Part shown: piece after piece, positions 1 to 11,964 of the stretch | How the letters are laid out: every line of letters starts with the position of its first letter | Numbering within the stretch: position 1 is the first letter of the stretch | Assembly (NCBI GenBank): GCA_003260075.1 | Contig: QLIY01000078.1 | Coordinates: 205,450 to 269,449, forward strand | DNA length: 64,000 bases | Reading direction: 5' to 3' | Origin: Phallusia mammillata | Taxonomy: Eukaryota > Chordata > Ascidiacea > Phlebobranchia > Ascidiidae | Notes under the pieces: model-generated | What the model was told of the DNA's origin: nothing | The model's input: the letters and a program-made list of their open reading frames with translations, nothing else | The model's database searches: none | Position numbers and translations under genes: made by a program

Positions 1-121
1 TAAATAATAAAGGTTTTTGAACACCGCCGAAAAAGACGTTTGTGTTTATGGTTCAAATCGATCCGTTGGGTGGCGCTGCCGACACGCTCTCGTTTTATAT
101 TTTTCTGTTGGCGCAGCGTGA

Positions 122-3100
122 TCACGTGGAACCGCTGTATTGCCGAACGGCGTTTGACTTGAAAGAGATATTCTGGATCTGCGGGAGTTTTAACGTCACC
201 GTCTTGATTTCTGAAAACTCGCGAAGACTCTCCTCACCCCTGAATCAAAAGAGATTTGTGTCAATGAAAAACTTCGACGGACAAAACAACTGTTAGTGTT
301 GGCTAAAAATTCTTGCCCTACGTAATATGTGGAGCAGTTTAGAGTTGATTATCTTTGAATTTACAGTTACAATATTTGAACAGTGCTTCTGATTCAAAAT
401 CAGACTTCAATTCTTATTAACAGTGGGAAATAATTCACTTTTATATGAGCTTTGTTGGTCTTTTAGTAGATCTGATAGACATTTCGTAGATCTGACATAT
501 TGTTAAGGTGTTTTCTCGTTCCGATATGTTTTATCTAACTAAACCAAGTTGTGTATGACTGCATAAGAATACTTACATTTCTTTTCCTTTTCCGGACATT
601 TTTAGACCACCAAATGGACTCTGAACAGCAAAGGCATTGTAGCAGTTGACCCTGAAATACCAGAAGAAAAAATAATGTAAAAAGAGTTTAAAAATATACT
701 AGGTATGAAATAAAGAGGTTTCGTAATTTCAACTCACCAAACTGTTCCTGATTCCAGCGCTTTGGATATTTCAAGGGCAACACTGACGTTCTGTGTAAAA
801 ATGCCAGCAGCAAGGCCATATTGTGTATTGTTTGCTCTTTCTACAACCTCTTCAATGGTCGAGAACTTAAGTATGCATTGAACCGGCCCGAAGATCTGTA
901 AAAATGATACATTTTTGAAACTTTATAAAAATGTTCAGCGGACGAATGCACAAATCGTCATTAAAATTCTGGTTTTAGCACTACTACACACAAAAGTAAT
1001 AGAAGTCTTGAAGCGATTTTTGTACCTCTTCTTTAGCAATTTTCATTTCATCCGTGACACCAGAAAAGACAGTAGGTTGAATATAAAGTCCCTTATCTCC
1101 ATGTCTTGACCCTCCGCATTCCAGTTTTGCCCCTTCTTCTTTGCCAGCTTTAATGTAACCCATAATGCTATCGAAATGCTTGCGGCTTATCTGAAACAAA
1201 AAAATGATTTGTGAATTGCGGCAATTCAAAATTTACTGCACTATGTACAACTTAAATTATGGTTTAACTCTTTCACAAAAATCGTCAAATATCACATGAT
1301 TGCGTAAGGAAAGAAAGGTTTTGTACTACAGTAAAACCATTTTCCAGAGAGAGATCAAAATTACTTCGCCACCCAAGATAAGAAACAGAAAAAGGGAAAA
1401 ACGAGAGACAAATAAAAAAAAAGAACTTCGCCGCCAACGAAACCAGTCAAGCGTCATTTCCATTTACAGTCAATGGAAACGGAGTTCATAGGAAATGGAT
1501 TTCTGCAGGAGTATTCTGTATTTTTTAGCTTTGATTTCCCTGCTAATGGACTCCGTCCTGTGCGGTAAGGGGGGTTTCTACAGTTTTAAGGTCCAGAACA
1601 TTCGTGGGAAGCAAGTTTCGCTGGAGAAATACCGAGGAAAAGTGAGTCATTGGCGGTAACTTTATTTGCGTTTGTAAGGAGTGTTGTAAACGGTTAATAA
1701 GTTACTCAAAGCAGTTGAATTGCGTGAGCATAGACTTGGGGGGGGGGACTTTATTTATAAGGAGTGTTGTATACGGTTAATAAGTTACTCAAAGCAGTTG
1801 AATTGCGTGAGCATAGACTTTGCTTTGACGACTTTTACATCTGCGTGGGCAAGCAAGTGTTAACTTAGGCGGAAACCAAATAGCTACATGGCCGGCGAAT
1901 GTTCCATTGGTACGTTAGGAGAATTGCCCTCAGACTGTAAACGCGTATTTACCAGTAGTCTGAATTGGGAAAGTGTGGGTTTGTTTGTACACCCTTTAAC
2001 ATGTAGGTGTTACAAAGCAAAATATTTGCTACCTAGTTTCTAATCGGCGTGTGACATTTAGGTGGTAAATTTGTTTTAGTGACTGGAAGGATAAGCGCGG
2101 AAATTGGTAATAAAATAAACTATAAATTCGGGAGTGCTGTGGTGTCGGTACACCAAACTCTCCTGGGAAATTGCTCTGCGGAAATACACTATGTGCCATT
2201 AGAACTGTATTTAAAAACCACTGGGTAGCGGGAACAATTGGCCTAATATACGTCATTTGTGTTTGTTTTGTTATGTTTTCTTTTACAAAAAATCAAAATC
2301 AATTCAAATCAGCAACATTATGTAGGCAATGCAGCTTCGTATCAATATACTAAAGAAAGGCAATTAAAAAATCTTCGTTGCCATTTGAAAAATGTAGAAA
2401 ACATTTTTGACACAAGTTTAAACTTGTACATGTACAGGTGTCTTTGGTCGTTAACTTGGCCAGTGAATGCGGATATACGCATGAACATTACCAGGAGTTG
2501 GCTGAGTTGCAACGCGACCTAGTGGACAAGCAAAAAGAGCCCTTTACTGTTCTTGGATTCCCATGTAACCAGTTCGGCGAGCAAGAACCCCACGATAACA
2601 GCGAAATTGAAACCTTTGCGCGGCAGAAGTACCAGGCAACATTTCCGCTTTTTGCGAAAATTGACGTTCATGACCATTCAGCTAACGCAGCTTACAAATT
2701 CCTAAAAGGTTGGTTGTTTTTTTGCTTTTAACCAATTTTTTTGACAAGTTGTCAAAGCGTTGAGTAATGTTAGGGTAGACAGTTATCTCAAATTCATTAG
2801 GGATAAGAAATAATCTTAATTTGTTCAGGGATAAGAAATAATTTCAATTTATTTCATGATTTTATACATGCCCCTAACTTTGTCAATAAAACCACTTCAC
2901 GAACATGTTGGTGCAAAATGTCATTTAATTTACCATTGTTAAACGTAAAATGGTGCAATGTTTTCATAAATTTGTATCATACTGCAGTCGTGTAAAACGT
3001 TCGATCCCAATAATGTTTACTACTCCGCAGAAAATTCTGGTCGAGCACCAACATGGAACTTTTGGAAATATTTGCTTGACGGCGAGGGAAACGTAATTGA

Positions 3101-5999
3101 AGTTTGGGGACCTAGGGTGTCAGTGAGCAGTATAAGACCAGACATCATCCAAGCTATCGACCAACTTAAATCTACCCACAGAGAACTTTAACTAAGTGTA
3201 TCGGTTTTGTATCAAATATATTATCAAACATGTAATTGCCAACTGTGTTAGTTGGTATTCAATCCGAATATTGGGTATGACACTTTTCACAATCGTTATT
3301 GCACAACTATTTGACCTCAATCTTCATTCCATATTTAAAAACATATTTCAAGCATGATTACTTTCTAAATACAAACTGGCTCTTAACGTCAAATGCGATA
3401 AATACAAAATCTATTTAAACCACTGATCAAGTGTTATACCTGTGGTCCTTGCTCTGAATACAGCTGAAACGGATCAGCTACCATCTTTTTAGATGCCCTC
3501 GCCACGCTCTTCTTGACGAACTCGTCGTAAATGTCTTCATGCACAAATGTCCTAGCCCCAGCAGTGCACATTTGTCCTTGGTTCATGAACACGGCTTGGT
3601 GGGCTTGCTCTACTGCGTAGTCCACTAAAAACAAGGCAAAAGTGTTAAATCTATGGTGTACATGTAACGCTGCATTTGTTCGCAATAAACGTCTATAAAA
3701 TGATTTTTGTCTGCAAAAAAAGTGTTTTCGTGGTCGTTTATGGATACCAAGGGAAATTGAAAGGGAGGCATACACCGCTATTAAAGAATCTTGTCTCAAA
3801 AAAGGTATTGCTTTGCCTTGACGGACATATGCTGTTTACTTACAATCAGCATCGGCAAATATAATATTAGGACAATTTCCGGAAAGCTCCAAAGTCAACC
3901 TCTTCATATTGGTCTTTGATGAAGCTTCTTCAATCTTTCGTCCAATCTGCCAGAGTAAAGTTTACAAACGTGTGTCAGTTAAATTCAATAAACACCTACA
4001 CGTTGCATATTAAGAAAACCGTATCTAATTTATAAGTTTAATGGTGAAAATAACGGCCCAAATAGACGTAAAAAGCGACATGCTTTATTGTTCAAACGTT
4101 TCGGCAAATGCTCATGCCATCATCAGTGATATGAAGGCCACATCAATTGCACCCATTTATATACACTTTAGTCGCATAAAAGAATGATNTATGAACAGAT
4201 CCGTATATAGTCTTCCAACGTATCTAATTTATTTTAAAAGATATGCTATCGCAACAAAACAAAATGATGTGAAAAGTGAACGCATTTTGATGATAACTCA
4301 CTTCAATTGATCCAGTGAAAGATATTTTCTGAACCCCATGGTGGTTTACAAGTGCTGCTCCAGCTGTTGGACCGCCAGGTACTACGTTAAAAACTCCTGC
4401 TGGAAAGCCCGCTTCTTTTGTGAGCGAAGCAAGAAACAGAGCTGTAAGAGGTGTGTTTTCGTCTGGCTTGATTACTACCGTGTTGCCACAAGCAAGCGCC
4501 GGACCTAACTTCATACCCATTGTGATAAGAGGCATGTTCCACTGAAAAAAGTAAGTGTTGTTTCATTATTACGGAACTTTGAACCTTGTTGGTACTTCTT
4601 GCTGTTTGTTTGCATATTGTTTGTCAAGTCATTGACTGTTCTATTGTCATGAACCTAGTGATAGTGATGCAATATTACTTATTAGGACCAAAGCAATTCG
4701 TTTGTTGCTTGTGCAGTCTGCAACCTTTGCTAATTTTTGGTTGACTGGTCAGTTTTAGCCACAAAACAATACCAATGTATACGCGCCAAGGAAAGGTTAG
4801 ACATGCTTCTAACATTTGTGAAAATTGATTTTAAACTTACTGGTAAAATGAGTCCACAAACACCCATGGGTTGAACCAATGTGTAGCTCAGGTAATCGCC
4901 ATCAACGGGTACAGTTTTGCCATGCATTTTGTCTGTCCATCCGGCGTAATAACGAAGTAGTTTTGAAATACCAGTTGTGTCCATGAAAAACGTGTGCGTG
5001 TAAGGTTTGCCACTGTCGAGTGTTTCAAGGCACTGTATGACGTAACAAGGACAAATTGCTTTTTAGAACATATGCAAGGGTAGGTTTCTATGGTGGTGTT
5101 TGGTGCAATAAGGGTATATTTTTTGTTTTTTACTGTTAATTCCTTAAGATTTGATTTGAATTTGCAGTGAGTTAAAGTAGAGAACAGTTGCATTTGCTTG
5201 CTAGCTAAACAAACTACTTTATTTTTTTAATCTTAAAAGTGTGTTGTATAGCTTGTGTCCATAGATTTCAGGTTTAAACTAAATTGTGATGCTTACCGCA
5301 AGGTAGTACTTGTTTTCATCAATCAAGTCAGCAAGTTTGTTGATTAGAACCCCGCGGTCAGATGCGTCCATTTTGCGCCAAGGCGATCCAGGTTGGAAAG
5401 CGGCGGTTGCTGCTGCCACTGCTTTGTCTACATCAGCCTTTAAATGAAAAAATGGCTTAATTTTACCACAGACTTCATGCAAAAGGGCTAAATGCACTAT
5501 CATTAAGGAGAATATACCACTACAGATTCTTTTGTTTTGGTACTCATCACTAATTTTGCAAGTAAAGATGTTACGGACGAAATTTATAGAAGCAAAATGC
5601 AAACACCAAAAAACGTAAATTTTATTTTTCAATCCAGTTCTACGTTTTGGGCGTAGTGATTCTACACACCAGGTGGCGCTCGCAAGCAAACTCGAAAAAA
5701 ATTCCATTCAAACACATGAAACTTTGCACGTAACTATTCCCTCCCACACATGCCCGACCGTACCTGATAACCAGAATAAAGCGTAACGCTTATCACATTT
5801 CTGTCACGATAAAAGTTTCAAAAACTCCTAAAACAACTGGTCCATTATCGGCCCTTTGACGTTTGTTTGTAAACAATTGGACAACGCGATAAGAGTTTCG
5901 AGAAAGTGCTGAATGATAAGACTGACCTCCGAAGCCTCGGCAATGCGGGCGGTCACTTTTTCAGTGGACGGGTTGATGTCATTGATTGTTGCTCCACCA

Positions 6000-6094
<95 letters not shown>

Positions 6095-9000
6095 CAGAAG
6101 CGTCGTACCATTCGTTGTTGATGAACATCTGCGCAAAAAAGGTTATGTTATAATGATCATTGTATGCTATTCTTGGTGAGTGAATACCTCCACCGTGTCG
6201 AGCTGCCTGATATGTTTCACTGTGTATTTGGGTGTGTAAATGTATCCGTTTATTGCCAACATTTAAATGTATTGATGAACAGATATTATGGTCTAGCTTC
6301 TAACAGATGGTATTTTCGTGTATTCGGCAATAATTCGTGTTATTTTCAACCAATTCATTTCAACCAACGTCAGTGAGGGTTAATGGCTATTTGTAATGCA
6401 GTTCCCGAAACGCTTTTGCCATTATATGTTTGCTTTGTAATTGGGTTAAACTATCAGTCGTAGGTTGGAGACAGGAAACAACCATCAAAATTTTATCTTC
6501 ATTGTGTGTCGACAAAGCATGATGACAATCAATGGAAAATCCCTACCATGACCAAAAGCGGTTTAAACAAACAAACAGCCCAAAACAAAGAGTGGTAGCT
6601 GTAGCCAACGTTGTAGAGGGATTTTTAACAGATTATTATCCCAATGGGGTTTTGGAGGTCGAAACATGACGGGGTGTTCGAAACTTGATGGGGTATTTTG
6701 AGACCATCTGATTACCATACTAGATTTTGTGTACTTTGTTTCCCTTTGTGGTCGTGCTCCTACAAACATTTGATTTGGCTAGTTGTTGACGGTTTGATTT
6801 TCCAAAAGCAAACCTTAAAGTAAGGGAGCAAAACCAAGTGAATGGTCTGAAATAGGGCACATCAAATAGTGTCTTATTGGTTTTATGAGAAGTGTACCAG
6901 TATCAAGGGCCACTATTTGACCCAAACGACCACAGGCTCAGCCAACCATTCTACTCTATTGGCAGTGGTAAAGAAGTTATGCAACAAATTCTTTTTTTCT
7001 GATGTTCCAAATCAATGGCCTATTACATAACCGACTGTTGTGCCAAAAAACTCAACATTTTTGCCACAATTACTTGGCATCAAGACTTTCTTATCACCAT
7101 TACAGGCGATTAAAGGTCATCTTGATCGGTTGCAATTCCTTTGAAACCTGTACCTCGGCAGGAAGAAATCTCACCCGCTACAAACATAGTATTTGTTTTG
7201 TAACGACGCACAGACTGCGCCAAATCTTGCAACGTCGGCATATGGAAACTAAATATTTACACGAAGGGCGAAATCACTGCAGTGCCCTAGTGGTTCTTTC
7301 TCACGCGAACGAAGTGTTTTTTTGCTTGACGGCAAAACAGAAAGTGCCGTGCACTTCAAATGTCGCAACAAAATGTTTCAAAAGGGAGAAAATTAGATTT
7401 TACACAAATTTAAGCAACAAAAAACACCTTCTCCTGACTTATAAAACAGTTAACGCCTATTACTTGTTTATAATGAAAACCTGGCGTTGTGTTTATAAAT
7501 TTATTCAATTGTAATTCACGAGTTTCTCATGCAATGTTTTGACCCTTTTTTAGGTTTTAACAGGTTTGCACCACTATTGAAGCTACAAATGAGAATTCAA
7601 GACTTTTTAAACAAACATGCTAAACTGAGAAATTAGTCATTGCATTTAAGTTAAGAGTCTTTAATAAAACAATTGGTTTGGTAGTGGGATTAATTTATTA
7701 GCTGAAAATGGTCACACTGTCGATTTTCATTCGTCTCTTCCATATTGGGAAGGTTGAAATGCGATTTTAGTTGATAAGATTTAGCTTTACGATAGGCATC
7801 GTTTCATACCGATAAATATCGTTTGATTTTTGCCAACAACAGTAATATAAGACGCGCGAGAGAAGATTTTGCGACAAGCTTAACACGTTTGTTCACGTTT
7901 TAAATTAGGTGCATTCCCTTCTCTAGGCTTTTGTTTCTTTTATAAACTCCAATTCCGTTCAGTTTTTGTTCGTGTAAATTATTACAAACTGTTGTCACAA
8001 ACGTGTGCTACACCCAATAAAATTGCAGAACCAACTGCGCCAAACCGTATAGGTAAACATGAACAAAATGTTCGTGACATGTGATATTACTTGTTTCCTG
8101 TTACATTTAAAGTTTTTCGGAACACTGGATTCACGGTTTTGCAATTGCACATATGTGATGAACCCAAAATGCTGACCCCTTGTGGTTGCACCTGTCTTTG
8201 AAATGATGCGCAGCACATCAATCTTCGTGATGTCGAACCAATGTCAAACCTAACCCTTATATTTTACACCATGCGAGAAGCCGGAATACCATATGTCTAT
8301 AGTTGTCTGCGCGCTATTGTGACATTTTTAGTTTATTGTCTTCATTTCACCAACTTGCTTTCAGTGTTGTTGGAAGTCTACAGATTGCTTGTAAATTATA
8401 ATTATGTATGGTTTGGATTTTATAAGTTTTACTGTTTATTTCAATTTTGTACAGTTTGAATCATAGGTGCTGGACTTTTAAGGCATTTCTTAGTTTTGCG
8501 GATTTGTTTGATTGAAAAAAATATCTTGGAAGAGGTGTGGTACTGATCATCACTCTGGAATTTTCAAAATATTTGTCTTTGAATATTTTCTCATGGATTA
8601 GCGAATCTGCTGCAATAAAAATGTTGCCACTTTATACAACACTAACCGCAAAATATATAAATTGAAGCTTAGTCGCGTTATAATACCCTTATGTGAGTTG
8701 TGGGAACAAGAAGTTCCGACTCCCTCTGCACTGATGTCTTGCGATAAACCCCGCTTTATATGTTACACAAACACACATCGTGGCCAGAGATTACCACCTG
8801 CAACCCTACAGGCGCCACACAGCAGTAAAAACGCCAAAGATTCTTACTTTATCAGGTATTCTCATCTTACGTCTGTAAAGCCGCCAATTTTATGCGGATC
8901 AGGGTGCGCAATCCACTGGTGATTCGCTGCATTATCGCTGTAATTTATTTCGCGTGACATTCGCACCGATCTGGGTGTAGACGGCAATTTAGGCTCTTAT

Positions 9001-11964
9001 GCAACGGTTCCGCCGATGGCCATTACCGTTTTTATGTGAGCCAAAAATACGGAACAGATTGTCATATTGTGGTCTAAACAACAAATTTTTGAAAGATTTT
9101 GCAGATACAAGTTATTATATCAAGCTTCAAAAGCTCTCGAATGGTTTGTTCAGCGAATTTTATGTGCCTTACCAGGTAATGTAAGTGTTTGCTTACTGAA
9201 TGCTTTCAAAGGGTTTACAAGTAAACTGTTTGCTCTCAGTGGCTGCAAGCATTTCGTAGATTTGCCTAAAATATCATCCACCCACTAAAGCCCCCATTGT
9301 ATCATTTTAATTGCAGTAGAATAGTTCTGCATTGCAACAGCAAAAAAAATCGCGTTAAACATGCTACTTTAAAAGGCCCAGGAAGAGAACTATTGCAATA
9401 CAACTGATGATGCCACATAGGCGAAATATATATTCCTTCATTTTAAACCGACTGATTCTGTTTAAACCAAGGATTTACAGTCTTTCGGTTTTACTGTATT
9501 GCAATACAAAGTTTGTTTCATTTCCCAGCCGTCCTTTGTTGCAATTAATCATCCCGAATTAGTTTCCCTTAATCCGGTTACTATTAATTTCCCTCACCTC
9601 GCGACTTTCACAGTCAACCAGGTGTACACTGCGCCACGAAATACCAGAAGCTATAAATGGCAAAGAACTGCACGACGCGTACGTACATTGTCGGGACGGC
9701 AGCTGTTATAGGCCCAATGTGTTGATTTTCAGTACCTAAGTCTGTTTATTTTCTGGTTTGCTGTGGCTGAACAGGCCATAAAAAAACCAGGTGCGTCAAA
9801 CAGTATGCGTCGGGAGCACTACTAAACATTATGGCACATAAAGATCACGTGCCGACTTTCAGTGTATGACGTCATTGCGTTCGGACACCATCTGGTGGTG
9901 TGGATATGGTTGCTATGGCGATTGTTATCACTAAAACATTTGGGTTTGCTTCATATATTTCCCGCCAGTATTCTGACACCCTGGGGGTTAAACGTGATAG
10001 TTTAGTTAATGTATCTATTGTGTTCGTGTAAATAGAATCATGCGACTGTTGTATTTGGTCCAGGTGGTTATATTTATCACAGTATATCAGATTCTTATGA
10101 TGTTTGGTATTTTTTGCAACAACAAAAATGCGCATAAACAAACTAGCTATGTTTCCTATTACCGTTTTACCAGGTATTCGCTTTGTCCCATGTGCTTTGT
10201 TTAGGTAACTTACGTTATTTTAATATCTCATGCGTTATGTCACAGTACACGCGGAATATGTTGTAAACTGGGTTGGAAACATTTAACCGTTGCCTATCGG
10301 GAACCTATAGCTAAATGATCAGTGATCGCTGGGCTGCATTAACGTTTCAGGGCTGATCCCAGTTATGAATTAACGCGAAAACACGTTTAGCTTTAACAGT
10401 AAACCGTTACCATCCGAGAAACCATATTTTTTCTCTTTATGTAAGGTCCCCACGTGGCCGTTCGTAAAAAAATCCCCACGCTATGAAAATTTGCTTTTGC
10501 ATAGATCATTTTCTCCTGACCTTAAGCATTAAGGAGGTTGTGGGCCGGTTTCAGTCCTATACCTACGCATTAGGTACGAAACTTAACATGACCCATTACG
10601 TAACATCACAGAAAACGGACCCGGAATAGCCATCGAAACCCCACGTAAATTAAGTGCAAACAAAGCCTTAAGTCCAAACGTGTGTGGGTGTAGGTTGGGC
10701 TCCCACAAAGAAACGGTTGTTATTGTGTCAAAACGGTTCAAGCGTACTTTTCTTTAACCTTTGTCACAATCGAATTCAAGGTCAATAGAAGAGCGTCGTG
10801 CGCTCACTGTCGCCCGTTTTGGAATCTTGTACAATGCTCAGCGTTTACATAGCGCTAAGACACGAGGGCTTGGGAATTTTCGCAATAAATCCGATTTGTG
10901 TTAGGGTAAAAGGTTTTTACGTTGCTCACACAAAAGGGTGGATTTTACTGTTACTTTTGGATGGTTTTCTGTATTTAGCGTAAATTTACCATAGCCTTGA
11001 TCCCACTGCTAAGCCGCGCACAATCATACTGGGGATTTAGATAGTTTAGTTTTTTTGTGACTAAATACTCTTTCCTTTGCTACTGAAGCTTTGGTAAAAC
11101 CAGGGTATTTTAAATGTTTATTTGCTGCAAGGTTACAGAGAACGCTGTAGACGAGTTACAGCTGTTCAAACACAACTATGAACTGACAAATTGTTTGTTC
11201 CTTTCTCAAAAGCAGTCATGAGTATGAGCCAAGTCACTTTTCCACACATAACTTCCTTGCCTAATCATAACTCAAAGCTAACATGTTGTAAGACAAATAG
11301 GAGTTTTCTGGCATTTGTCCAATCGGCGTCCTGGAATGACGTCACAGCCATGATGCGGCTATTTGAATTGCTGAGTCATTGACGCGTGTAGATTGTTGCT
11401 GACATTCTAAGTTCGGTGACGTAGTTTTGTAGTTGAAAAGTGTTTGGTGATATTAACTATAACGCTTAAGTGTTCTGTGAATCACTGTATGTTTCTGGAC
11501 AGCCATGATCTTTAATCATGAATCTGGAATGTTTAAACACTTAAAATGTCTGGAAAGATTTTAAACTTGCACTATGTATAAGCAAAATGTTTTGTATCTG
11601 ATATTCGCAATGTTTAAACTTTAAATCACCAGTTTAGACGCATGCGGTTCATTACGGGTTGACACTTTGTTTATCCTGGAGTTGTTTTCAAAACGACTAG
11701 TTTTAGGTTTTAGGATATAGATGATAATACATTTATGTAGTTTTCAACATAAGATGGACAAATTAAGTCTCAGTACACTCAAATAATGCCAGGCGCGAAC
11801 GCAGAGAATGTAAACATGTAACACTTAATACTCCTTACCTTGGTATATTTGACTTCCAGGGCGGGATTGGGTGGGGGAATGGGCCATGGAACACAACTCA
11901 CGGGGTCGGCGTCCAATTTGGGATTGACGTCAGTAACAGGGGCTTGTTCAGTGACGGCGGCCAT
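122..11964 (-). CDS. ALDH1A: Aldehyde dehydrogenase, ALDH1/ALDH2 class (retinal dehydrogenase-like), 11 exons
   Basis: NAD(P)-dependent oxidation of aldehydes to acids; a cytosolic, possibly retinal-oxidising enzyme by family. Coding exons read on the minus strand: 11839-11964, 5927-6128, 5297-5437, 4841-5032, 4302-4541, 3844-3946, 3440-3624, 1026-1190, 738-895, 577-651, 122-239. All junctions are GT-AG and the phases agree. The rebuilt protein is about 535 residues, with a start MAAVTEQAP and no obvious mitochondrial presequence. Landmarks seen: KYTK-MFINNEW near residues 39-49, PWN catalytic Asn190, FTGSIE 263-268 (family usually FTGSTE), LELSG catalytic Glu288, GQMC catalytic Cys322, SPFGG near 482. 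The last exon ends in [11 protein letters not shown] plus about 20 extra residues. Exon 2 is interrupted by a poly-G run that shifts the frame as assembled; a 6-bp overlap on both sides suggests an assembly error, not a pseudogene. Intron 7 hosts a GPX gene. Family is certain; ALDH1A versus another ALDH1/2 paralogue is not. Confidence 0.93.
1468..1469 (+). promoter_or_regulatory. Possible trans-splice or 5'UTR acceptor before GPX7/8
   Basis: A pyrimidine-rich stretch ending in CATTTACAG lies 25 bases before the GPX start codon. It could accept a spliced leader, as many tunicate mRNAs do, or end a 5' UTR intron. A short ATG-led frame starting near 1473 would precede the true start if this site is used. 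Inference only. Confidence 0.2.
1495..3191 (+). CDS. GPX7/8: Secretory-pathway glutathione peroxidase, GPX7/GPX8 type, cysteine form, 3 exons
   Basis: Thiol peroxidase of the endoplasmic reticulum, which in vertebrates passes oxidising equivalents from H2O2 to protein disulfide isomerases. Exons 1495-1641, 2438-2708 and 3031-3191 join in frame to 192 residues (human GPX7 has 187). An N-terminal hydrophobic segment (residues 5-22, ending SVLCG) fits a signal peptide or signal anchor. The catalytic residue is Cys60 in ASECGY, not selenocysteine. Gln94, Trp148 and Asn149 (WNFWKYL) complete the tetrad, and Cys92 in FPCNQFG matches the second, resolving cysteine of the GPX7/8 group. The loop that forms tetramers in cytosolic GPX is absent, as in this subgroup. 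The C-terminus is HREL, a plausible variant of the KDEL-type retrieval signal. The gene lies wholly inside intron 7 of the minus-strand ALDH gene. No AATAAA is seen in the short 3' flank. GPX7 and GPX8 split in vertebrates, so one symbol would be arbitrary. Confidence 0.94.
1659..1820. repeat. Direct duplication around a G10 run in GPX intron 1
   Basis: About 75 bases (1659-1737) recur at 1748-1820 with a few differences, for example GTTGTAAACGG against GTTGTATACGG. A pure run of 10 G (1738-1747) separates them. This is the first example of the homopolymer-joined duplication that recurs through the window. Confidence 0.9.
4034..4218 (-). mobile_element. Retroposed short repeat with 14-bp target duplication and hammerhead-like core
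   Basis: The 14-mer CGTATCTAATTTAT occurs at 4020-4033 and again at 4219-4232, bracketing 185 bases in ALDH intron 5. This is the signature of a retrotransposition-type insertion. On the minus strand 4090-4126 reads CTGATGA, a GGCA/TGCC stem, then GAAAC, resembling the hammerhead ribozyme core known from Penelope-like and related elements. I could not pair a convincing stem I, so activity is doubtful. A diverged copy lies near 57500-57630. An N sits at 4189. Confidence 0.7.
6000..6091. repeat. Poly-G run of 92 interrupting ALDH exon 2
   Basis: A pure G run sits inside coding sequence, flanked on both sides by the hexamer CACCAG (5995-6000 and 6092-6097). Collapsing one hexamer and the extra Gs removes 97 bases, restores the frame and gives the expected [18 protein letters not shown]. 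As assembled the exon is frameshifted. Open frames of pure Gly or Pro across this run are artefacts. Confidence 0.9.
6129..11838. other. ALDH intron 1, 5.7 kb, no gene seen
   Basis: The longest ALDH intron. A 170-codon open frame at 7002-7514 on the plus strand has no recognisable domain, and I treat it as chance. One copy of a dispersed repeat lies near 10321-10373. Nothing else was identified. Confidence 0.6.
10318..10373. repeat. Dispersed repeat family X, copy 1
   Basis: This stretch contains GTGATCGCTGGGCTGCAT, then AACG, a TTCAGGGC motif and GATCCCAGTTAT. It matches sequences at about 20880-20945 and 33262-33340, so it is a dispersed repeat with three copies in the window. The boundaries are not resolved. 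Confidence 0.55.

Noticed and set aside
5828..6136. Long poly-proline and poly-glycine open frames across the G run (also near 26.2-26.5 and 37.2-37.5 kb)
   Set aside because: They exist only because a pure G run has no stop codon in any frame. The run is judged an assembly artefact, and the real coding content at 5927-6128 is ALDH exon 2.
7002..7514. 170-codon open frame on the plus strand inside ALDH intron 1
   Set aside because: No domain, signal or repeat pattern is recognisable, and the composition looks like translated A+T-rich intron.
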